DNA of 16,209 bases from Neolecta irregularis DAH-3 (Eukaryota > Ascomycota > Neolectomycetes > Neolectales > Neolectaceae). The notes below the pieces were generated by a model. It did not search any database, had not been told where the DNA came from, and saw only the letters and a list, made by a program, of their open reading frames with translations. The stretch spans positions 2,856-19,064 of the forward strand of contig LXFE01002865.1 in the NCBI GenBank assembly GCA_001929475.1, written 5' to 3'. Both the position numbers and the translations under genes were made by a program. This document shows positions 9,600 through 16,209 of the stretch, in pieces (the first letter of the stretch is position 1; each line of letters begins with the position of its first letter).

Positions 9600-11184
9600 T
9601 CAAAGATTGCCATCCTTGGTATATAGTCCAAGTTCTTTTTCTACTGCCCGAGCCAAGCGTTGCACCGCTTCTTCTCCTTTTATAAGGTCAATACTGGCAA
9701 AATTTGCTCGCAAGAACACATCGCGAAGAGGATTGATGGCGAACCAACTTCCTGGTATAACCAACACTTTCTCCTCCAATGCCCTATTGAAAATGCTGTC
9801 TTCGACTCCTTTCACTCCCAATATATGGAAGTCTGGATGTCGAGTATGATCAATCTTGATCCAAATGAACATCCCGGCAGCTGGAGCAGTCCATGTGAAT
9901 ACATCAGTTCGAAGGTACTTTTGCATATTCGCCAGACATTTATTCCGTCTGTTTGTGTATTCAGATCGAATATAGACTAGCCAATCTAGAAATCCATGAT
10001 GGCCCCATTTTTCAACAAGGAGATGATAGAGAAGCAATTGACTGAAGCCGGAAGCCGTTTGAATGGAGACTTCATTGTGGCGAATAACACGCTCGATAAA
10101 CTGTGCACAGCCTGTTATCCAACCGCACCGAGAATTTGGAGCGACAACCTGAGATTCAGATTTTTGAATTAAAAGGTCATACCTTTGAAAAGGAGTCGAG
10201 ACGAAGGACTCGACCGTCTGTATCGAGTTTGAGAAAACTGGGCAGCAAACTTTGTACGAGTTCATCGGCCGTAGGAAGAGGTGGATCATGATCATGATCT
10301 TCTGTGTAGGGTTGCATTTGCAAAAAGTCAGCAAGTTAGAATTATGTTGACAATATTTAGCGTACAATACGGATCGTCTTCAATGATTACAATATCGTAC
10401 TTTTGACAGATTTTATATATACGTTTTCGGCGATTGATGCCCAATGTCGCACCAGATGGATTTTGACCACATCTATGATGAATGTGAGTTTGTGGCTTAT
10501 CATAGCGACATACGGGACCAGATAAATTACGGTTGGCCGTTTGGCGCCTTCTATTTGTTCATCCCATTTATCCAGTTTCTCTTCAAGAATATCATCTCGA
10601 ATTCCTTCCGAATCCATGGCGATACCACACAGTTTTAAGCCCATAGGATCGGCAGTCTCGACTGCGGCTGGATACGCAAATTCTTCCAAAAGTAGAGCAT
10701 CGCCTCGAGAACAGAGCATTCGAAGACAAAGAGCGAGTCCTTGTGTATTCCCCGCCGTGATAGAACATTGCCAATCTTCGTAGGGTGGTTTATGAGCAAG
10801 CTACATGGTTACACTAAAGTGCGTGCTGCTAAATTGTACCTTTGTATGTTCCGTGACAAATTTCAAGAAATCCGAGACGCCATAACCTTGAGCATATTGC
10901 AGCGAATCAGAAAGAGAAAGCACGTTATTCTCCTTGGTCCTGTATTTCTGAATCACAATTCTATCGCCAGCTACCTGTGTTTCTTTTTCTGAGAAGCGTC
11001 CTAATTCCGGGACAACGGCTTCCAAGGCAGAAAAAGGGAAATAGCAGGGTTCAGGAAGACCACCGCCCATTGTAATCATCCCTTCGCGTAGCGTGTAAGC
11101 ATATGCGCATTTCAACGGTGAGGGTCTTCGTAGTGCGCTTTCTTTGGAGATATGGTGAGAGAAATCACGGGCTTTGTGGGACAT
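9600..11184 (-). CDS. PLP aminotransferase of the Aro8/aromatic type
   Basis: A class I/II PLP aminotransferase resembling fungal Aro8-like aromatic/2-aminoadipate aminotransferases; likely substrates are aromatic amino acids or 2-aminoadipate, by family only. Exons: 11184-10840, 10800-10514, 10472-10366, 10328-10183 and 10148-9600; 477 residues. Seen: DFSHHIS with SPLK near the start; GMITMGGGLPEP; QYAQGYG; ITAGNTQG; CGQNPSGATLG; IIEDDPYYFLQ; RLDSFSK ending in Lys295, the expected Schiff-base lysine; then PNSRCGW and TAPAAGMFIWIK. Introns 10149-10182, 10473-10513 and 10801-10839 are GT-AG. The one at 10329-10365 starts GT but ends TG, yet splicing there restores DDPYYFLQM exactly. It could instead mark a damaged splice site. 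No targeting signal is obvious. Confidence 0.9.
10329..10365 (-). other. Apparent GT-TG intron in the aminotransferase gene
   Basis: On the coding strand the intron runs from GTACGC to TTGCTG and is followed by ACTTTTTGC. It is 37 nt with a good branch-like TCTAACT 5 nt before the end. The joined codons give DPYYFLQM, the conserved family sequence. The next AG (ending 10302) would remove these residues and create TAA at the junction. The simplest reading is a CAG acceptor changed to CTG. Confidence 0.6.
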
Positions 11185-11423
11185 GGCGTTTGCAAGGAGG
11201 CGTTAAACTTTACAATGGCTTTGCTATCTCCCGTAGCCAGCCACTAGTATTAAATGATTCCTGTTTGCCATTGACAACTGCAAATATCAACCGCTGTATC
11301 GTACCAACACTGCTTAAAGCGAGGGTTGTGTACACACGCGGAATAGGGCAAATGATGGGACAAGATGATATAGATGTAATTGCTCTAGTTTCTATCGGAC
11401 AAGAGTAATATAAATGGAACACT
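11185..11423. promoter_or_regulatory. Aminotransferase promoter and IPP1 3' region
   Basis: This 239-bp gap lies between the IPP1 stop and the start of the same-strand aminotransferase gene. It should carry the IPP1 cleavage signals and the aminotransferase promoter. It has no coding frame with family resemblance, and I recognise no specific site. Confidence 0.4.
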
Positions 11424-12524
11424 TCAAAAAGTTGTCCCGCTGATGTAGAACCACTAATGCGTTGACAAAGCTTGACAGGATGACATACTTTATGAACAGC
11501 AGAGTCCAATGGAGCAGGAGGTAAATCTTGATGCCCTCGGATAGCTGGAGCATGCCCTCGGAAAGGCGAATATGCAATGGTAGTGTTGAGACTGGTGTCA
11601 ACAGGTGATGCTTATTCTGATATACGTGGAGATGGTATTAGAATCAGATTTTCCGGTGATCAAGCGCTCCCACGCTTCAGCGGCTTCACTGACAACCTCG
11701 GTAGCATATTTGCGATTCTTGCATTCACCGGAAAATGCGAATTGATTTTCTGGTTTTCCATCTGGGATCTTGTAAATCCGGAACCATTCGTTGGTTGCTC
11801 GGATTAATCCCGGCATATGTCTTTCGACGTCTTCGATATCTTGCGATTAGAACGGGGAAGGAACAAAGGACACCATTTAGTTTGGGAGCCAATGGATCGT
11901 TTATGTCAATAGCGAGAATTTTCCAATCGGTTTCTCCTTCATCGAGGAGAGCCATGACTCCGAGGACTTTGACCTGTTTTATTTGACCAGTATATCCTAC
12001 TGCTTCGCCAATCTCACAGACATCCAAAGGATCATTGTCGCCCTTTGCCTTGGTCTCTGGGTGGATGACATTGGGGTCCTCCCAGGTCTAGGAGTCAGCA
12101 ACGAGGGGCAATGTTGCGGGGGCCGTGCCTGGGGAAAGGCACCATAGTTCCAGATGTAGCCGCAGTGGGGAAAGCAGGAGCGGACGAATCGGAGCTTGCC
12201 CTTCTTGACATCCTGCTTGATGGGGTTCATTGGCTCTTCCTTGCTGATCTGGGGGCATGGTCGGCGACAGAGCAGGTCGGGAGAAGAGTTACCTCCATTT
12301 TGGCATTTGTCCAGCCTGAGGGTCAGAGGCAAGCAGCGGGAGCGGGCAGGCATACGGGGCACCTCGACGACCATGTTCAGGACGGTCTTGGCGTCGTCCG
12401 CATAGAGCGGGATGTCGTGGAAGGCGGAGACGACTGCGCCGTCGCGCTCGATGTAGACTCTGTGGTCGGGCGTGTATCGCGGTGCGATTGCGCGGAGGGA
12501 GAAGTCGCGGGCGGCGGCAGGCAT
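11424..12524 (-). CDS. IPP1: Soluble inorganic pyrophosphatase (family I)
   Basis: Hydrolyses pyrophosphate to two phosphates with Mg2+, pulling biosynthetic reactions forward; cytosolic in fungi. Exons: 12524-12356, 12315-12293, 12248-12129, 12087-11874, 11839-11626, 11591-11489 and 11453-11424, giving 290 residues, close to the yeast enzyme. Seen: [66 protein letters not shown], and the signature [10 protein letters not shown] whose aspartates (about 121, 123 and 126) bind metal. Then come [23 protein letters not shown] and C-terminal [10 protein letters not shown]. There are six introns of 34-44 nt. The one at 12088-12128 is GC-AG, the other five GT-AG. The 23-nt exon 12293-12315 (encoding most of WTNAKME) is a genuine microexon. 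The 5' half is strongly GC-rich, the 3' half AT-rich. Confidence 0.95.
12088..12128 (-). other. GC-AG intron in IPP1 (41 nt)
   Basis: The coding strand reads TTTCCCCAG|GCACGG ... GCTGACTCCTAG|ACCTGG. Phase-0 splicing joins YGAFPQ to TWEDPN, a near-invariant pyrophosphatase segment, so the boundary is well fixed. A branch-like GCTGAC lies close to the acceptor. No in-phase GT donor would keep YGAFPQ. Confidence 0.85.
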
Positions 12525-12714
12525 GGTGTGCTGGAGATGGGCGAGCAGGAGGTGTGCGCGGGTCAGGGAAGCCAGGATGGCGGGTTCTTAAACAGGCGGG
12601 TAGGCTCGTTAACTGGTGGTTAGTAGCGGGGGCGGGTCCGCAAACTGGAGGTTGGTTGGGCTGGATGCCGGCTTGCGTCTGCAAGATTTTTCGGATATTG
12701 CTGGACCCGCCCTG
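12525..12714. promoter_or_regulatory. GC-rich divergent IPP1/zinc-transporter promoter
   Basis: These 190 bp separate the outward-facing starts of IPP1 and the zinc transporter. The stretch is GC-rich, with a GC-box-like GGGGCGGG around 12629-12636 and no obvious TATA box. Open frames crossing it in several registers reflect few AT-rich stops, not genes. Confidence 0.5.
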
Positions 12715-14270
12715 ATGCCGCCCCTCTCGCGATCCACCCGCATCGGCATCCTGCTGGCCATCGACTCGGTCTTCTTCGTGGTCGAGATCGTCTGCGGTAG
12801 CTCTCTGCGCCCGATCTCGCTGACCCGCGCAAGGCTACACGGTCCATTCCCTGGCGCTGGTTGCCGATTCGTTCCACATGGCATTCTCCCGCTGCCGCTG
12901 CCGCTGACCCGCAGCTCAACGACGTCTTCTCGCTCATCGTTGCGCTGTACGCCGTAAAGGTGCCGCCGCGCGCCCGTCTGCCGCTCATTCCAGCTCGCCG
13001 GCAGCAGAAAGGCGTCGTCAGAGTACTCCTACGGCTGGCAGCGCGCAGAAATCCTAGGCGCGCTGATCAACGGCGTTTTCCTTCTCGCTCTCTGTCTGAG
13101 CATCTTTCTCGAAGCCGTCCAGCGCTTCTTCGAACCCCAGGGTATGTCCGTTTGCAAACATTCCAAACACGGTAGAAATCAGCAATCCGAAACTCGTCTT
13201 GATTGTTGGCTGTGCTGGCTTGGCAAGTAACTTGATCGGGCTAGTCTTGTTTCACGGTATGTTATTCTCCCGGGCGTCTCTTATCTAGAACACGGCCACG
13301 GACATCAGCAATATCATGGAGCAGTGGAAGAAAGCGATTCTGGCCCTGTAGATCGTGGCGATATTGAATCTGTGCTTCCGTCTACCATAGTACAGAGTAT
13401 CGCAAGACCGCGACAGGTTTCAACTAGGCCCCGAAGCCGCCATACAAGTTTTGCTAGCGCCGATAGTATCTATCTTCATCCCAGCCAAAGCAGACGTGCA
13501 GTAATCGAAGCTGCCAAACCCGATGACGATGTTGACCAAGACCTTGTCGAGGCCGATGCTGCCGCTCTTCATTCGACTCATAAACATCTTCTCAACAAGC
13601 TCAACGGAAATTCTGGAAAGGACAGCCATTCTCACCGGAATCTCAACATGAGAGGGGTTCTGATAGAATTTCAATATATTGCTTATGGTACAGGTGTTTC
13701 TCCATGTCATGGGCGATTTTGTCGGAAATCTCGGCGTCGTTGCAACAGCCTTGTTCATTTGGAAAACGGACTTTTCCTGGAGATTCTACTCAGACCCTGT
13801 CATTTCCCTTTTTATCACAGCAATCATCTTCTCAAGCGCTCTGCCACTATGCAAATCAGCAAGCCAGATATTACTTCAGCGCGTTCCCACTGGCGTCAAA
13901 TTAAGTGATGTGAAAGAGGACATTTCCAACGTGAGAATTTTCACCCCACACTAAACAAGGCTCACTACCATAGATCAAAGGAGTTGATAGCGTCCATGAA
14001 TTACATATTTGGCAGCTTTCCGATATCAAGATGATTGCTTCGGTCCATGTCATGGTATCTTTATTGCCGACCGAGTCTAAAGAGTACATGACTATCGCAA
14101 CCGCTATCAGAACGTGTCTGCACGAGTACGGCATTCATTCGTCGACAATTCAACCGGAATTCGCTGGGATTATCCCCCGCATGCACCCACGAATAGAAGA
14201 AGTTGGAGACAATACTTGTCTTCTTAGCTGTGTCGGAGGAGACCATTGCAATGATGCTCAGTGCTGTTAA
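12715..14270 (+). CDS. CDF zinc transporter, Zrc1/Cot1 type
   Basis: A cation diffusion facilitator that moves Zn2+ (possibly other divalent metals) into the vacuole by proton exchange. Exons: 12715-12796, 12834-12880, 12915-12959, 12994-13141, 13176-13256, 13289-13656, 13694-13930 and 13974-14270; 434 residues. The first membrane helix is in GILLAIDSVFFVVEIVCG. The zinc site is formed by H42/D46 (SFHMLND) and H261/D265 (FLHVMGD). Also seen are YSYGWQRAEILGALINGVFL, a cytosolic loop starting with HGHGHQQYH, then SWRFYSDPVISL and VHELHIWQLS. The C-terminus is Cys-rich (CLLSC ... HCNDAQCC), as in Zrc1 relatives. Seven introns of 32-43 nt; that at 12881-12914 is GC-AG. The start gives MPPLSRSTRIG, the usual N-terminus. 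Exons 1-4 are GC-rich, later ones are not. Vacuolar location is inferred from the family. Confidence 0.93.
12881..12914 (+). other. GC-AG intron in the zinc-transporter gene (34 nt)
   Basis: TTCCACATG|GCATTC ... GCTGACCCGCAG|CTCAAC. Phase-0 splicing joins DSFHM to LNDVFSL, creating the obligatory HxxxD zinc-site motif of helix 2. The intron contains short GCTGCC repeats and a CTGAC branch-like site. No GT donor nearby keeps H42 and D46 in register. Confidence 0.85.
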
Positions 14271-14467
14271 AGAATAACTTGACTGGAAATAACTGGAGTT
14301 TCGTGTAGATTGGTGGCTTTTATGACCTAATATTTCATCAAGTTGAAGCAGGCAGCCTATGAGATCGGCGTTTGGGCACCCCCACGATATTTTTATGCCC
14401 CTGTGCCCCTTCCCCGCCGGCAGCAATAAAAGCCTGTCATCGATCTCTTCAAACGCCTATCAGCATC
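14271..14467 (+). promoter_or_regulatory. Aldolase promoter and transporter 3' region
   Basis: This 197-bp gap lies between two genes on the same strand. The part just before the aldolase ATG (about 14394-14467) is CT- and CCC-rich, as in many fungal leaders. No further coding potential is supported. Confidence 0.4.
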
Positions 14468-15611
14468 ATGGTGCCTCTCCAAGTAGGCATTTATCCTCCA
14501 TTGCCTACATTCTTCTTTCCCGAAACTGAAAATGTCGATACGGCGACTTGCGTACAACATTGCCTGAGAATGGCTCAGAGTACATTTGTTTATGTGCGCC
14601 GGTTTGACAATCTCCAGGCGGCGTCGCAGGTGTAGTCCTTCAGGGTATTGATTCTTTTTTTGCGGTACTACTCACTCTTCAGGCTCGACTGGAGAGGCAG
14701 TTCACCTTTCCCATGCAGAAAGAAGCCAGGTTACACAAGCCGTAGTCAAGGCATTGAGAACAGCCGGATATCTCAACATGCCTGTTATAGTTGGTGCTGG
14801 TGCTCAAAGTACCCGAGAAACCATCCAGCTTTGCAACCTTGCCCACGCCGATGGCGGGAATTATGTCTTGGCAGGCTAATCTGATCCAGACATTTCGGGG
14901 TTAATCTGCAGATCCTTTCGCCGAGTTATTTTCAAAGAAATATGACTGATGGTGTTATCAAACAGTTCTTTATCGACGTACAATGTAGTTATGTATGGAT
15001 TGTTCACAGTGCAGGTTGCAAACGAGTCGCCATTGCCAGTTTTGATATACAACTTTCCAGGTGTACTTGGAGGTATCGACCTTGACACAGATGTCATTAC
15101 TGAACTCTCGCAACATGCAAATATCGTGGGAGTTAAACTTACATGTGGAAACAATGGGAAACTAACAAGGCATTATTGACTTTTTACATGTCCTTATAAA
15201 GATAGGCTCACATCCTTGCCGGCAAGTTACCTAGGCCCGACGAATGTCAATCCGACCGCGAGAAATTTCGTTGCGTTTGGAGGATTTGGAGATTTCTTGC
15301 TCCAATCATTGATCATTGGCGGTGGAGGAGCAATCTGTGGTCTTGCAAATGTTGTACCAAAGACCTGTATTCATCTCGTCAACCTGTTCAAGGAAAAAAA
15401 GCTTGAAGAGGCCGTCCAATTACAATTCAAACTAGCATGGGCAGATTGGATCCTCGTTAAAGTTGGAGTGCCAGGAACAAAATACGCAATTGAAATGAGT
15501 GAAGGTTATGGTGGACTTTGTCGCAAACCTTTACCCGAGTGCAATCCCGAAATGATGACAATGATCAAGAAGGAATTGCAAGATATTCTTATAATCGAAA
15601 CAGGGCTATAA
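14468..15611 (+). CDS. DHDPS/NAL-family aldolase
   Basis: A (beta/alpha)8 lyase of the dihydrodipicolinate synthase/N-acetylneuraminate lyase family. Fungi do not use DHDPS for lysine, so relatives with 4-hydroxy-2-oxoglutarate or 3-deoxy-hexulosonate aldolase activity are likelier; the substrate is not readable here. Exons: 14468-14579, 14618-14644, 14683-14864, 14912-14977, 15015-15169 and 15206-15611, about 315 residues. Seen: GIYPPLPTFF, GSTGEAVHLSHAER (GSTGE 47-51), catalytic Tyr141 in IYNFPG, Schiff-base Lys170 in GVKLTCGN, then FGGFGDFLLQSL and GAICGLANVVPK. The third intron is uncertain: GT-AG at 14865-14911 keeps frame but loses part of VLALPPSYF seen in relatives; GC-AG at 14875-14911 keeps VLA but shifts frame by one. 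The intron at 15170-15205 fits only as GC-AG. An AATAAA lies at 15655-15660. Confidence 0.85.
15170..15205 (+). other. GC-AG intron in the aldolase gene (36 nt)
   Basis: CTAACAAG|GCATTA ... AAAGATAG|GCTC. Splicing in phase 2 gives NGKLTR-LTSLP and restores a single frame into FGGFGDFLLQ. Read through, the upstream frame meets TGA at 15177. No suitable GT donor is present between the catalytic Lys codon and the stop. Confidence 0.75.
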
Positions 15612-15750
15612 AGAGCCATCAACCACTTTGTCCGTTCATAATTTTAAGGTTAGAAATAAAAAGCAATCTTTCAGAAACAATCTGAACCCCGCTTTACCAG
15701 CCTACAATCGACATTTCTTTTCGCACAATCAATCTTTAGCCTAAATCAAG
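15612..15750 (+). promoter_or_regulatory. Aldolase 3' end and promoter of the next gene
   Basis: These 139 bp separate two same-strand genes. AATAAA at 15655-15660 suits the aldolase poly(A) site. The ATG at 15751 has a good context (ATCAAGATGTC). No other element is recognised. Confidence 0.45.
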
Positions 15751-16209
15751 ATGTCTAGTCCTCTCTCTGTTACGCCCAAAAACATATCTGGCACATATGT
15801 CTTGAACAAGTCTCTTTCGTCCGATCATGATGCCGTATTGCGAGCTCAGGGTATCGGTTGGTTTACTCGAAAGGTATCTTGGCCACTTGATCTGTGGTTT
15901 GTTGAAATATAAAGGCAATCGGGTTGGCCACTGTAAGCCTTAAAATCAACCATTACATCTCTGAAGAAGATAATTTCGAGCACATGGAGGTTACATTCGG
16001 GTCAATTGCGGGTATCCAACCGAAATTAGAACACTATGTACAAAACCGCCATTGACCATAAGCTGATCCCCCAGGTTTTCAATTCTATCAACCGGGAACG
16101 GGATGATCCGGTCTTTGGTCAAGTAATTACCAACTCTAAACGAGTTCCCATTTCCGAACTCACGGACGATTTTCTCAAGGAGGATTGGCTAGACGATATT
16201 GAAGAGGGT
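15751..16209 (+). CDS. Conserved small fungal protein, 3'-partial
   Basis: Exons 15751-15873, 15915-16037 and 16075 to beyond the window, giving 127 visible residues. The start reads ISGTYVLNKSLSSDHDAVLRAQGIGWFTRKAIGL in short overlapping motifs (SGTYVLNKSLS; LRAQGIGWFTRK), followed by LATVSLKINHY and later DDPVFGQV. I recognise this as a widespread, uncharacterised fungal protein with a lipocalin-like layout (an N-terminal G-x-[YFW] motif before beta-strand-like segments), but I cannot name a function or ligand. The introns are GT-AG, 41 and 37 nt. There is no signal peptide or membrane segment in the visible part. The C-terminal end turns acidic (EDWLDDIEEG) and runs off the window edge. 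Confidence 0.75.

Noticed and set aside
12111-12623. Plus-strand open frame of 170 codons, and overlapping minus-strand frames up to 12988
   Set aside because: They overlap IPP1 exons or the zinc-transporter exons in the GC-rich patch. The true genes explain the sequence, and these frames show no recognisable motif.
12889-12906. GCTGCC microrepeat as a possible functional repeat
   Set aside because: Only a few units, entirely inside a 34-nt intron; best taken as local GC-rich sequence.
15990-16037. Possible frameshift in the last gene, since another frame reads TEIRTL
   Set aside because: The original frame continues through a phase-0 GT-AG intron (16038-16074) into a family-like exon with DDPVFGQV, so no frameshift is needed.
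1-16209. Frame breaks in nearly every gene, suggesting pseudogenes
   Set aside because: Each break falls at a short interval with splice-like ends, and removing it restores a conserved family sequence. Decay would not give this uniform pattern. Only 10329-10365 and 14865-14911 leave some doubt.
1-16209. A new biosynthetic, defence or selfish system
   Set aside because: The genes are dispersed housekeeping functions. No transposase, toxin-like, repeat-rich or clustered pathway genes were seen on either strand.

Overview
The window is an ordinary-looking piece of a fungal nuclear chromosome, most likely from an ascomycete. Every gene is an intron-split homologue of a conserved fungal housekeeping protein. 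I reconstructed ten genes by hand: the CORVET subunit VPS8 (5' end cut by the window), a DUF2406 protein, ATG6/beclin, a CaMK-type kinase, OST2, an ARO8-type aminotransferase, inorganic pyrophosphatase IPP1, a CDF zinc transporter, a DHDPS-family aldolase, and a small conserved fungal protein cut by the right edge. No tRNA, rRNA, transposon, long repeat, CRISPR array or viral gene was seen. All assignments come from recognising protein motifs; no search was run.

Layout. 1-4563 is VPS8 (+), converging on DUF2406 (-, 4744-5658). Upstream of DUF2406, on the same strand, are ATG6 (5749-7402) and the kinase (7507-8801), very tightly spaced (about 90 and 100 bp). The kinase shares a 266-bp divergent promoter with OST2 (+, 9068-9523). 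OST2 converges with the aminotransferase (-, 9600-11184). IPP1 (-, 11424-12524) lies next and shares a 190-bp divergent promoter with the zinc transporter (+, 12715-14270). The aldolase (+, 14468-15611) and the small protein (+, 15751 to beyond 16209) follow. VPS8 (endosomal tethering) and ATG6 (Vps34 complexes) both act in vacuolar trafficking, but I see no cluster logic beyond that.

The remarkable aspect is gene structure. Restoring the proteins needs 43 introns, and nearly all are only 32-47 nt long. Donors are very degenerate after the first two bases, while CTRAY-like branch points sit close to the acceptor. Four introns fit only as GC-AG (kinase, IPP1, zinc transporter, aldolase), and one in the aminotransferase seems to end in TG. 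Two introns are multiples of three with no stop, so a naive gene call would translate them. A second feature is base composition: two GC-rich patches (about 5.4-6.3 kb and 12.1-13.1 kb) begin and end inside genes, against an otherwise AT-leaning background.

I found no convincing new biological system. The best leads are the splice-site biology, the compositional patches, and a perfect E-box palindrome at the ATG6/DUF2406 boundary.
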